Origin: Chloroflexota bacterium
GTDB lineage: Bacteria; Chloroflexota; Dehalococcoidia; Lucifugimonadales; Lucifugimonadaceae
Assembly: GCA_027618835.1 (NCBI GenBank)
Contig: JAQCHZ010000006.1
Coordinates: 62,001-126,000, forward strand
Length of the DNA stretch: 64,000 bases
Direction: 5' to 3'
In this document: piece after piece, positions 1 to 7,633 of the stretch
How the letters are laid out: each line of letters starts with the position of its first letter
Numbering within the stretch: the stretch's first letter is position 1
Notes under the pieces: model-generated
What the model was told of the DNA's origin: nothing
Databases searched by the model: none
Seen by the model: the letters and a program-made list of their open reading frames with translations, nothing else
Program-made: the position numbers and the translations under genes

Positions 1-644
1 ACGGTGTCCCTGCTGCGCTGTTCGAGCTTGTCCCACGCGCCATCCTTCAGGATGTCGGCAGAAACTAGCTTCGAGCCCATTCCAACAGCCACCACTCCAG
101 CCTCGAACCAAGGTCGAAGCGACTCTTCGGTGATGTCGACTCCGCCGGTAGGCATGATCGACGACCACGGCATAGGTGCGAGAACATCTTTGACGAATCC
201 GGGACCACCAACCGCGCTACCGGGGAACGCCTTTACAATCTCGCAACCGAGTTCTTCGGCGGCTGAAATCTCCGAGGCAGTACCGCAACCGGGGACGTAA
301 CCGACTTTTCGTCGGTTGCAGACCTTCGCAACGTCGGGATTTGTTACTGGTCCAACGATGAAGCTTGCGCCTGAGCCGATGTACATCGAAGCGGTTCCAG
401 CGTCGAGAACTGAACCAGCACCAAGAATGGCGTCTGGTAGCTCGGCTGCACAGAATCTGTCGAGTGCTGTGAACACTTCCCAGGCGTGATCGCCACGGTT
501 TGTGAACTCAAGAACCTTGATTCCGCCGTTTACACATGCCTTTGCAATGTTCTGAGCTGTTGCGATATCGCCGTTGTAAAAAACGGGCACAACGCCAATT
601 TCGTTAACTGCATTGAATGCTTGCAGCCGGGTGTGTCTGGCCAA
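1..644 (-). CDS. KDPG/KHG-type 2-keto-3-deoxy aldolase (C-terminus cut by window edge)
   Basis: Class I aldolase of the Eda family, which cleaves 2-keto-3-deoxy-6-phosphogluconate or a related 2-keto-3-deoxy acid to pyruvate plus an aldehyde. About 214 residues are visible. The strand motifs are in order: VPVFYN, VLEFTNRG (Glu matching the catalytic Glu), ILGAGSV, GPVTNPD, YVPGCGT, then EIVKAFPG with the expected Schiff-base Lys, and IMPTGGV. The start is TTG at 644-642: it is preceded on the minus strand by AAGGAGA seven bases upstream, and no in-frame ATG fits. The gene is divergent from the HpcH-type aldolase at 833 across 188 bp that hold a palindrome. The exact substrate is not determined by sequence; the setting (sugar-acid dehydratases elsewhere in the window) favours a sugar-acid degradation role. 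Confidence 0.85.
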   Translation of the reverse strand, partial: MARHTRLQAFNAVNEIGVVPVFYNGDIATAQNIAKACVNGGIKVLEFTNRGDHAWEVFTALDRFCAAELPDAILGAGSVLDAGTASMYIGSGASFIVGPVTNPDVAKVCNRRKVGYVPGCGTASEISAAEELGCEIVKAFPGSAVGGPGFVKDVLAPMPWSSIMPTGGVDITEESLRPWFEAGVVAVGMGSKLVSADILKDGAWDKLEQRSRDT

Positions 645-771
645 CTCGGGTTCTCCTTAGCGATCTGTTTTGAAATTCGTCCGCAAGCTAGTTTATCGCT
701 CGCGAGGCAAGTAGTAACCTCTGTGTTCTCACAACTTCAACAACCTCCAAGTGAGCACCGGTGATGTTCGA

Positions 772-789
772 CTTGTAGCACACTACAAG
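772..789. promoter_or_regulatory. 18-bp palindrome between divergent aldolase genes (candidate operator)
   Basis: CTTGTAG-CACA-CTACAAG is a perfect inverted repeat with 7-bp arms and a 4-base centre, in the divergent region between the Eda-like gene (start 644) and the HpcH-like gene (start 833). The core TTGTA/TACAA resembles GntR-type half sites. It lies 44 bp before the HpcH start, so it could control either or both genes. No regulator gene is adjacent; its role as an operator is inferred. Confidence 0.4.
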
Positions 790-832
790 CTGACACTCTG
801 CAAAGCTTCCTCAAGCGAAGAAAGATTCCAAA

Positions 833-1645
833 ATGGACTCAAATCCAGTCATAGACAAGATGAAACGTGGCGAAGCTACTGTTGGTACGTGGTCAACTAC
901 CGGCGACCCCTCGGTTATCGAAGTGATGGCATACATGACTGATCTCGACTGGATCACCGTCGACTTTGAGCACAACGCCATTGATGTGTCCACAGCTGTG
1001 AACTGCCTCAGGGCGGCTCAGGGCAGCGGCACTCCGATGTTCGCTCGGGTTCCTTACGGCGAGAAAGTGTGGATCAAGCGAATTCTCGATATTGGGTTCA
1101 TGGGTATCGTTGCTCCAGATGTAAAAAATGCGGAACAGGCTCGCGAAATTGTTCAGGCTGCCAAGTACGCCCCCGATGGAATTCGTGGAATCGGCAGCGC
1201 ACGTGGTCAGATTGCATACGGACCTAACTTCTTCAAGAAGGCCAACGAGATGACGCTTGTGGTCATCATGATTGAAGATCCTGCTGCAGTTGATCAGATC
1301 GACGAGATCATGGCGGTTCCGGGCGTGGACGTATGTTTCATTGGACCAAACGATCTCGCACAGAACATGGGCGTTCCGATTGGGCTAGATAACAAGCATC
1401 CTGATCACATCGCGGCCGTTCAGAAGGTTGTCGATGCGGGCAAGCGCCACGGAGTGTTCACCGGCGCTCACACAGCGTCTGGCGAAGAGGCAGCTCGACG
1501 TATCAAGCAGGGCATGCAGTGGTTCCCGATTAGTTCGGATGCCGGAATGCTCAAAATGGGTATCGAAGGTCAGCTTGCACAACGTGATGCCGCACTAGCG
1601 GGCGAACTCGACGACGACGGCAAAGACGGCGGCACGTTCTACTAA
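833..1645 (+). CDS. HpcH/HpaI family aldolase
   Basis: Metal-dependent class II pyruvate aldolase of the HpcH/HpaI family (270 aa, near the usual 250-270), typically cleaving 4-hydroxy-2-keto acids to pyruvate and an aldehyde. Visible family features: WITVDFEHNAID near residue 43 (the conserved D-x-EH segment), MIEDPAAVDQIDEI near residue 145 with the metal-binding Glu, VDVCFIGPNDLAQNMG near residue 165 with the second metal ligand Asp, and a late TGAH segment. The ATG at 833 has only a weak purine-rich site before it. It is followed by a strong terminator, so it is probably monocistronic. A paralog lies at 55848-56603. The substrate is unknown; a role in sugar-acid or aromatic-acid breakdown is inferred from neighbours. 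Confidence 0.85.
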   Translation: MDSNPVIDKMKRGEATVGTWSTTGDPSVIEVMAYMTDLDWITVDFEHNAIDVSTAVNCLRAAQGSGTPMFARVPYGEKVWIKRILDIGFMGIVAPDVKNAEQAREIVQAAKYAPDGIRGIGSARGQIAYGPNFFKKANEMTLVVIMIEDPAAVDQIDEIMAVPGVDVCFIGPNDLAQNMGVPIGLDNKHPDHIAAVQKVVDAGKRHGVFTGAHTASGEEAARRIKQGMQWFPISSDAGMLKMGIEGQLAQRDAALAGELDDDGKDGGTFY

Positions 1646-1687
1646 GGTCACAGGGTGACTTTTTCTTGCGTGGCGAGGATGTGAGCT

Positions 1688-1724
1688 AAAAGGGACGATG
1701 GGTCAGACCATCGTCCCTTTTTTA
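1688..1724 (+). terminator. Rho-independent terminator after HpcH-type aldolase
   Basis: Ten-base stem GGGACGATGG (1692-1701) pairs with CCATCGTCCC (1708-1717) around a 6-base loop, extended by AAAA/TTTT and followed by a T-rich tract. The stop codon of the convergent minus-strand gene lies inside the T tract (1722-1724). Confidence 0.85.
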
Positions 1725-2120
1725 TTTTTTCGTCCTAATTGCAAATGAACGGTAGAACAGCGAGTTCAGGAAAATTAGCACTAATGCGAACATCGCGAAC
1801 ACGAGCGTGGTAGGCGATAGTGGTGAAACTAAGACTGGAAACAGGATCAGGATTACAGCGAATGCTCGAAGTTTCCATACATTACTGTGAACACCCAAAC
1901 TTCGTCGCCACACCGATCGAGCGAACTCAATTGTCATGGCTACTAGAGCCATATTTATGAACATGAACGGCAGAGCAGACCCCACACTGCTCGACTTATT
2001 CGACTCGTGAAATAAAAGTCGCTGCACAAGGAACATGAAGTATGCGATAGCGAGCAGCACGACCACGCCAAAGACCGCCCGTATCGCTTTCGTTAACTTC
2101 GTTTGCTGAATTTGCGGCAT
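1722..2120 (-). CDS. Small integral membrane protein, unknown function
   Basis: A 132-residue protein with about four hydrophobic segments (roughly 14-36, 48-66, 85-103, 105-124) separated by short basic loops (WRRS, KLRAF), and a basic C-terminus ending in IRTKK. I do not recognise a family. It follows the 141-aa membrane protein at 2152-2577 by 31 bp on the same strand. The two end in similar segments (SPLSPTTLVFAMFALVLIF here, SPSMVVYFLIAVALLLLH there), each followed by LFYR or LFGR, suggesting an old tandem duplication. Probably co-transcribed. Confidence 0.6.
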   Translation of the reverse strand: MPQIQQTKLTKAIRAVFGVVVLLAIAYFMFLVQRLLFHESNKSSSVGSALPFMFINMALVAMTIEFARSVWRRSLGVHSNVWKLRAFAVILILFPVLVSPLSPTTLVFAMFALVLIFLNSLFYRSFAIRTKK

Positions 2121-2151
2121 AGTCGAGTCATTCCCTACCGGTTACAAGCAA

Positions 2152-2577
2152 TTAGTCGGAATGCGAATCGCCGACGTAGTGGCTTGGGGCTACTTCTAAT
2201 CTGTGACGACCAAACAGAGCGTGCAACAGCAAGAGTGCGACTGCGATCAGAAAGTACACCACCATCGAGGGTGACAGTAAGAACAGTGGCATCCACAAGG
2301 TTGCGATAGCTGCAGCGAGACCGTATACCGCTCCGGTAGAGAACGATCGTCCCGCAATCCGCTGCCAGACAAGACGTGACAACAGTGCCGAACATACGCC
2401 CAATACAGCCAGTATTCCGTAAAAGACAAAACCCCACAAAAATAGATTGGAGTCGTTCGGGTACAACACCAGCGTCGCGTAGAAAATCCACACTGCAAAC
2501 GCAAGACCGAACAATCCGATGGCCACAGAAAGTGATTTTGCCAGGTTCGACGTAAGTGTGTTTGGGACTACAGCCAT
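2152..2577 (-). CDS. Small integral membrane protein, unknown function
   Basis: A 141-residue protein with four predicted membrane segments (about 15-36, 47-68, 84-100, 102-122) and a hydrophilic His-containing tail. The layout of segments matches that of the downstream neighbour at 1722-2120, and the pair probably forms one transcription unit. No catalytic or binding motif is visible and I assign no function. The ATG at 2577 is the first in-frame start after an AT-rich upstream stretch that includes a dispersed palindromic repeat at 2612-2632. Confidence 0.6.
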   Translation of the reverse strand: MAVVPNTLTSNLAKSLSVAIGLFGLAFAVWIFYATLVLYPNDSNLFLWGFVFYGILAVLGVCSALLSRLVWQRIAGRSFSTGAVYGLAAAIATLWMPLFLLSPSMVVYFLIAVALLLLHALFGRHRLEVAPSHYVGDSHSD

Positions 2578-2611
2578 GCTTGCCTCAGATCGGTTCGTTC
2601 TTCCGAGCGAA

Positions 2612-2632
2612 ATCCTGAATCAAGTTCAGGAT
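2612..2632. repeat. CCTGAA-type dispersed palindrome
   Basis: ATCCTGAA (2612-2619) and TTCAGGAT (2625-2632) form a perfect 8-bp inverted repeat around a 5-base loop, followed by GACG. Related intergenic hairpins are at 4238-4264 and 46483-46505. Confidence 0.7.
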
Positions 2633-2724
2633 GACGAATTCAAGCCTAGAACATACCAATTATACCGAAGCGTAATCGTCGCAACTTAGCCAACCCTTCC
2701 CGATCTCTCAGAAAGAGTGGCTCC

Positions 2725-3201
2725 TCACAGATTCTCGATTTCGTGGAGGAGTTCGCCTGAGGCTGGGATCGAGTCGGTGTAGACGTTCGACCATCGGATC
2801 ACGCCTTCGCCATCGATGATGAACACCGATCGTTTGGCTTTACCGGTGTCTTCGTTGAACACATCGAACGCTTTAATCACTTCGCCGTGGGGCCAGAAAT
2901 CGCTAGCAATCGGGAACGGCACCTGACCGTCTTCGTCGCTGCCATCCTCTTTCATGCTCGCAGCCCACGCCTTTTGAACAGGAACAGAATCAGCACTAAT
3001 CTCGATGATCTCAGTGTTGAGAGCAACGAACTTATCGTAGTTTGCGCGGAACCCGCGCACCTGGTTCAGTCAGCCACCGGTGAAGCTAGCCGGATGAAAC
3101 CCGACAACCACCGTCTTGCCTCGAAGATCGGAGAGTTTTACCTCGCCTGAATGGCTTGCCAAAGTGAAATCTGGCGCCTGAGTGTCGGGTTGCAGTGCCA
3201 T
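2725..3201 (-). CDS. Selenocysteine-containing peroxiredoxin (AhpE-like), in-frame TGA at codon 44
   Basis: Thiol peroxidase of the AhpC/TSA (peroxiredoxin) family, 158 residues if TGA is read as selenocysteine; it would reduce H2O2 or organic peroxides. Reading from ATG at 3201 gives APDFTLASHSGEVKLSDL, then VVVGFHPASFTGG, a TGA codon at 3072-3070, and LNQVRGFRANYDKF in the same frame. The family has the peroxidatic Cys exactly there (for example FTGxC in AhpE). The conserved Arg appears in KRSVFIIDGEGVIRW. The rest of the protein contains no cysteine, so Sec44 would be the only redox residue. A perfect 7-bp hairpin with a GUU loop begins 10 bases after the TGA, matching bacterial SECIS geometry. 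A GGAG lies 12 bases before the ATG. The alternative, a nonsense mutation, would be an odd coincidence. SelA/SelB/SelC are not in the window. Confidence 0.85.
3043..3059 (-). promoter_or_regulatory. Bacterial SECIS hairpin for the Sec peroxiredoxin
   Basis: On the minus strand TGCGCGG pairs perfectly with CCGCGCA around the loop GTT. The loop begins 18 bases after the TGA codon (3072-3070) and its first base is G. Known bacterial SECIS elements have an apical loop 16-37 bases after UGA with a G in the first two loop positions, so both criteria are met. It lies within the coding sequence, as bacterial SECIS elements do. Confidence 0.8.
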
Positions 3202-3256
3202 GTATCGATCGTGCTCCGTGTATTCCTAGTTCGTTGCTATGAGGATGAAGGGAATT

Positions 3257-4126
3257 CTACTCGCGATTCCAGTTCCATATGCGTATAGCGTTGCCACCGA
3301 GGTATTTATCTTGCTCCCTTGACGAAAGCCAATCGAAACCTTCCCGCACTAGCTTCAGTTCGTCTGCGAGAGAAAGCCAGCCGTGTTCGACTCGATGGTA
3401 TCCGGGATATCCCGTGCCCCACATGACCCGATCGACGCCGAACGCACTGATCGCCATTTTGATCACGTCGTGCATATCGCTGAACGGGTGCTGGTCGCTT
3501 TCAGATCGATTGTGAATGTCGGAAATCTTCATCAGAACGTTCTCGTGCTTCGCCAGCGCCAAAACAGGTTTGTAAACGTCCCAGTCGGGAGCCATGTTCG
3601 GCTCGGGATACATCATGTGGTCGATCAAAAAAGTGATGCCCGGATACTTCGCTGCAACATAGTCGAGCTGATGCGCGTGCTCGGGTCGATTGTGGATCTG
3701 GACAATGCCCTCGTGTTTCTCGATTTCCTTGAACATTGCCTCGTTCTCGGGTCGCTTCAGAATGTCGACTTCCGAGTAGTATTGCGGATGAAAGCGAAAT
3801 CCTTGCATTTGGCGTTCGTCCATCCAATAGACGGCTTGCGCTGCGTTACGCTCGTCCATCGGATCGACCAATCCCATCGAAACAAATCTGTCCGGATACT
3901 TGATCGCCGAAGCGGCTACGTACTCGTTGTCCCAAGTTGAAAACGACGTCTGCACGAGTACCGTCTTGTCGACGCCGTTGGCGTCCATGTCTGCCAACTG
4001 AAGTTCTGCGTTGCCGTGAGCTTTCGGCTTCGATGTGAAGTTGGGTGCGCTCGGGCCGATAGGCGCAATCGGCGGCATCTCCCAAATATGAACGTGAGTA
4101 TCAACAATCATTTGGTGGCGTGGCAT
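3257..4126 (-). CDS. Amidohydrolase_2 family metal-dependent hydrolase
   Basis: TIM-barrel amidohydrolase of the amidohydrolase_2 group (289 aa), the family of 2-pyrone-4,6-dicarboxylate lactonases and related decarboxylases. It begins IVDTHVHIWEMP, the N-terminal H-x-H metal motif; FRFHPQYY near residue 127, IVQIHNRPEH near 158 and FLIDHMM near 183 supply further His positions, and RVMWGTGYPGYH near 250 is the typical C-terminal Asp/Gly-rich turn. The start ATG at 4126 gives MPRHQMIVDTHVH; an internal ATG at codon 6 is possible. A distant relative, interrupted by a stop, is at 53306-54127. The substrate is unknown. It lies upstream of the peroxiredoxin on the same strand, 55 bp away. Confidence 0.8.
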   Translation of the reverse strand: MPRHQMIVDTHVHIWEMPPIAPIGPSAPNFTSKPKAHGNAELQLADMDANGVDKTVLVQTSFSTWDNEYVAASAIKYPDRFVSMGLVDPMDERNAAQAVYWMDERQMQGFRFHPQYYSEVDILKRPENEAMFKEIEKHEGIVQIHNRPEHAHQLDYVAAKYPGITFLIDHMMYPEPNMAPDWDVYKPVLALAKHENVLMKISDIHNRSESDQHPFSDMHDVIKMAISAFGVDRVMWGTGYPGYHRVEHGWLSLADELKLVREGFDWLSSREQDKYLGGNAIRIWNWNRE

Positions 4127-4237
4127 TCGGTGTGGCTACTCTCGGAAATTTTCTAAATATCGAATTCCTGGCAAGCTTACCGGCGCGAAAGCCGAAGTGG
4201 TGAGTGAAATACGTACGCTCGACCAAGATATTCCAAT

Positions 4238-4264
4238 GTCACCCTGAATTCATTTCAGGGTGAC
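4238..4264. repeat. CCTGAA-type dispersed palindrome
   Basis: GTCACCCTGAA (4238-4248) and TTCAGGGTGAC (4254-4264) form an 11-bp perfect hairpin in the 216-bp gap between gcvPB and the amidohydrolase. It is the longest copy of this family here. No U-tract follows on either strand, so it is not an obvious terminator. Nothing else was recognised in the gap. Confidence 0.75.
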
Positions 4265-4342
4265 AGTTTCGAACACGCCACCGATTACTGACGTACGGCC
4301 AAGAAAGCGATTCGAGCACGGACAGAAAACCGAAAGAACGAA

Positions 4343-5806
4343 CTAATCGGCTGTCCAACGAAGAACTGGCTTGCGGGCGGCCGTGGCTTCGTCGAGTCGG
4401 GTTACCGGCAAATCGTGCGGAGCTTCGTGAACGAGTTCAGGCGCTGAATCGACCTCATCGTCGATCTGTCGCATGACCGCGATGAAGTGATCGAGTGTTT
4501 CTTTAGATTCCGATTCCGTAGGTTCGACCATAAGCGCTTCATCGACAATCATCGGGAAGTACATTGTTGGTGCGTGAATGCCGAAGTCCAACAGCCGTTT
4601 TGCAATATCCAGACCAGCAACCCCACGCTTCTTCTGGCGAGCCGCCGAAAGAACCGTCTCGTGCATGCAGTAACGATCAGCTGCGAGATCGTATTTATCT
4701 CGCAATTTCGCCTGAATGTAGTTCGCACTAATGATTGCGTTCTCAGATACCGACTGCAGCCCTTCGAGTCCGAGCGCTTTGATGTAAGCGTAGGCACGAA
4801 CAGCGATTGAGAACGATCCATGAAAGCCGTTGATCGACCCAACCGACATTTCTGGAGTCGCCAGCACGTAGCCATCATCGGTCTTCTCCGCGACAGGCTT
4901 CGGTAGGAATTTCGCCAATTCGTCAGTGACCATTACAGGTCCAGAGCCTGGACCACCGCCACCGTGAGGCGTCGAGAACGTCTTGTGCAAATTCGAGTGG
5001 CAGATATCGACGCCAAGGTCGCCTAGTTTCACCAAACCAAGCAAGGCGTTCAAGTTCGCACCATCGGCGTAAACGAGTCCGCCTACATCGTGAATGATCT
5101 TGGTTAGTTCGAGAATGTTTGGCTCGAACAACCCGAGTGTGCTCGGAATTGTGAGCATGAATACGGCCGTGTTCTCGTTCGCCAATTCGCGAAGATTTAC
5201 GACATCAACGTTGCCTTGATCGTCCGAGCGAACAGTAACCACGTCCAGTCCGGCCATCGCAGCCGAGGCTGGGTTCGTGCCATGTGCGGAGTCGGGAATG
5301 ATTGCAACCGTACGAACCGAGTCATTTCGAGCATTGTGGTACGCCCGTGCAATTAAAAGCCCCGCGTATTCGCCTTGGGCGCCAGCAAGCGGTGCAAGCG
5401 AAACGCCGGGAAGTCCAGTGATCTCGCCAAGATCGTCTTGAAGATTCTTTAGAAGACGGATCGCGCCTTGAACAGTTTCATCGGGCTGCAATGGGTGAAT
5501 ATCGGCGAGTCCCGGTAGATTCGACAGTTCGTCGTTGATCTTCGGGTTGTACTTCATCGTGCACGACCCAAGTGGGTAGAAATTCGTGTCGATCGAGAAG
5601 TTCAGCTGACTCAGCACAGAGAAGTATCGAATCACTTCGAGCTGTGAGACTTCTGGTAGTTCAACGTCGTCACGCAAGAACGACGAATCAGGAAGGTTCT
5701 GTTCTGGAACATCAGAATCAGGAAGAGTGAACGCTTTGCGGCCTGTTACTGAGCGATCCATAAGTAGCCGGCGATCAATGTCACCTGCGTGTGCTGAAAT
5801 GGTCAT
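4343..5806 (-). CDS. gcvPB: Glycine dehydrogenase (decarboxylating) subunit 2, P-protein beta
   Basis: PLP-dependent half of the split P-protein (487 aa, normal length), which with GcvPA decarboxylates glycine and passes aminomethyl to lipoyl-GcvH. Recognisable segments: NFYPLGSCTMKYNPK near residue 75, APLAGAQGEYAGL near 138, IPDSAHGTNPASA near 170, VYADGANLNA near 245, and CHSNLHKTFSTPHGGGGPG with the PLP Lys at residue 275. Its ATG at 5806 overlaps the stop of gcvPA by four bases (ATGA), indicating translational coupling. It is last in the gcvT-gcvH-gcvPA-gcvPB operon. The two-subunit form is usual in Chloroflexota and many Gram-positive bacteria. Confidence 0.97.
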   Translation of the reverse strand: MTISAHAGDIDRRLLMDRSVTGRKAFTLPDSDVPEQNLPDSSFLRDDVELPEVSQLEVIRYFSVLSQLNFSIDTNFYPLGSCTMKYNPKINDELSNLPGLADIHPLQPDETVQGAIRLLKNLQDDLGEITGLPGVSLAPLAGAQGEYAGLLIARAYHNARNDSVRTVAIIPDSAHGTNPASAAMAGLDVVTVRSDDQGNVDVVNLRELANENTAVFMLTIPSTLGLFEPNILELTKIIHDVGGLVYADGANLNALLGLVKLGDLGVDICHSNLHKTFSTPHGGGGPGSGPVMVTDELAKFLPKPVAEKTDDGYVLATPEMSVGSINGFHGSFSIAVRAYAYIKALGLEGLQSVSENAIISANYIQAKLRDKYDLAADRYCMHETVLSAARQKKRGVAGLDIAKRLLDFGIHAPTMYFPMIVDEALMVEPTESESKETLDHFIAVMRQIDDEVDSAPELVHEAPHDLPVTRLDEATAARKPVLRWTAD

Positions 5807-7155
5807 GCTGAAGCTCCGATCTGGCTCAGAGCTTGAACAAATTTATCGATATCGGCCTTTGAACTCGTTTCGGTCACACATACGAGCATGCCGTTGTCCA
5901 AACGATCGGAAATATCGAGTCCGCCGATGATTTTTTTGTCCAATAGGGCAGCGTTGATCTTGGAAACAGACTCCGGACAAGTAACCACGAACTCATGGAA
6001 GAACGTGCCGCCAGAACCCAACGACTCGACAGAAAAACCGGCGAGACCATTGATTTCTGATGCCGCGTAGTGCGCCTTTTGGTAGCAAAGGCTCGCCAGA
6101 TCTTTTATGCCCTGCTTGCCGAGTGTTGCTGTGTAGACAGTGACCATCAAACCGATCAACTGCGTGCTTGTGCAAATATTCGAAGTAGCCCGTTCTCGCC
6201 TGATGTGCTGCTCACGAGTCTGGAGCGTGAGTACGTATCCGGCTCGACCTTTCGTATCGGTTGTTCGTCCAATAATTCGACCCGGCATCTGCCTTATGTG
6301 TGCCTTCTTGCAGGCGAACAGCCCGACGTACGGACCTCCGAACGCCATCGGCACTCCGAGTGGTTGACCCTCGGCTGTCACGATGTCTACGTCGAATTCG
6401 CCGGGAGCCTTGAACATTCCAAGCGCTGTCGGATTCACGTGCACGACCGAGAGTGCGCCATTTTCGTGTGCCAGATTGGTTAGCCGTTCGATATCTTCGA
6501 TTTCACCAAAGAAATTGGGACTTTGAATTCCGATACATGCGAGATCATCGGGAATTTCTGTTGCATCGGTTGAAATTTCAACGATCTCAATGCCCTGGTA
6601 CTTCGAGTACGCCAAAAGCGTGTCTGGCAATCGACGATCTGCCGTCGAAAGCACTCCGATTTTCGTTCGCTTCGTAACCCGAGCTGCCATCAGGCATGCC
6701 TCCGCAAACGCCGTTGGCCCGTCGTACATTCCCGCGTTCGCAACTTCCATGCCGGTTAGCTGACAAATAATCGTCTGGAACTCGAATCCAACTTGCAATG
6801 TGCCTTGGGCGGCCTCAGGTTGGTACGGCGTGTAGGCGGTAACAAACTCGCCGCGCTGAAGAATCGAACGAACAGTTGATGGAATGTAGTGACTGTACGA
6901 TCCAGCACCCAAAAACGATATATACCCGCTTGATGACGAGGCGTTTTCTGCTGCTATCGATCCGAATACGGTCGAAAGTTCTTGCTCGGAAAGTCCGGCA
7001 TCAATATCTAACTTTGGGTGCCTGTGCTCGATAGGAATATCGCCAAGAAGACCATCGAGAGAATCGACACCGATTACTTCGAGCATTTCCGCTCGCTCGG
7101 AATCGGTTGATGGGATGTACGGGTGGTTTACGGAGGTGTTTGCAGATGAAGCCAT
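5803..7155 (-). CDS. gcvPA: Glycine dehydrogenase (decarboxylating) subunit 1, P-protein alpha
   Basis: N-terminal half of the split glycine decarboxylase (450 aa, normal for the family). Typical features: YIPSTDSERAEMLEVIG at the start, FLGAGSYSHYIPSTV near residue 80, FVTAYTPYQPEAAQGTLQ near 105, GMYDGPTAFAEA near 140, GQPLGVPMAFGGPYVG near 265, and LTLQTREQHIRRERATSNIC near 310. It pairs with GcvPB to form the P-protein of the glycine-cleavage system. It follows gcvH by 11 bp and overlaps gcvPB by four bases. No sign of disruption. Confidence 0.97.
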   Translation of the reverse strand: MASSANTSVNHPYIPSTDSERAEMLEVIGVDSLDGLLGDIPIEHRHPKLDIDAGLSEQELSTVFGSIAAENASSSSGYISFLGAGSYSHYIPSTVRSILQRGEFVTAYTPYQPEAAQGTLQVGFEFQTIICQLTGMEVANAGMYDGPTAFAEACLMAARVTKRTKIGVLSTADRRLPDTLLAYSKYQGIEIVEISTDATEIPDDLACIGIQSPNFFGEIEDIERLTNLAHENGALSVVHVNPTALGMFKAPGEFDVDIVTAEGQPLGVPMAFGGPYVGLFACKKAHIRQMPGRIIGRTTDTKGRAGYVLTLQTREQHIRRERATSNICTSTQLIGLMVTVYTATLGKQGIKDLASLCYQKAHYAASEINGLAGFSVESLGSGGTFFHEFVVTCPESVSKINAALLDKKIIGGLDISDRLDNGMLVCVTETSSKADIDKFVQALSQIGASA

Positions 7156-7166
7156 TGAAGTTGTCG

Positions 7167-7541
7167 TTACTCCAACGTTGGCTGATAAGTGGCGGAATCC
7201 ATAAGATCGTCAAGCTGCGAAGCGTCGGCTAGTTCAACTTTGATCAGCCAACCAGTTCCGTAAGGCTCTTCGTTCACTACTTCAGGCGAGTCAATAGCAG
7301 CGGCGTTTACTTCAACGATCTTGCCGCCGACTGGCGAAAAGAGGTCGCTCACTGCTTTGACAGATTCAATTTCTCCGAATTTTGCAAACTGTGCGACGTC
7401 TGTACCGACATCGGGAAGATCTACAAACACGACATCGCCGAGTGATTCCTGTGCGAATACGGTTACGCCGATTTCAGCGATGTTGCCGTTCATTCGCACC
7501 CATTCGTGTTCTTTTGAATATTTGAGATCGTCCGGGTACAT
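7167..7541 (-). CDS. gcvH: Glycine cleavage system H protein
   Basis: Lipoyl carrier protein (124 aa, normal length) that shuttles the aminomethyl group between P-, T- and L-proteins. It opens YPDDLKYSKEHEWVR; the lipoylated lysine is K62 in FGEIESVKAVSDLFSPVGG; NEEPYGTGWLIKVE near residue 90 is the conserved C-terminal segment. It sits between gcvT (92-bp gap) and gcvPA (11-bp gap). No L-protein (dihydrolipoamide dehydrogenase) or lipoate ligase gene is in the window, so those functions must be supplied from elsewhere. Confidence 0.97.
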   Translation of the reverse strand: MYPDDLKYSKEHEWVRMNGNIAEIGVTVFAQESLGDVVFVDLPDVGTDVAQFAKFGEIESVKAVSDLFSPVGGKIVEVNAAAIDSPEVVNEEPYGTGWLIKVELADASQLDDLMDSATYQPTLE

Positions 7542-7633
7542 CTGCGTTCACATTCCTATCGCTATTATTTGGCGTTGATCGGCCACATATAGGCCAAATT
7601 CGTAACCAGTAAACCAGCTAATCGAGCCATCCA

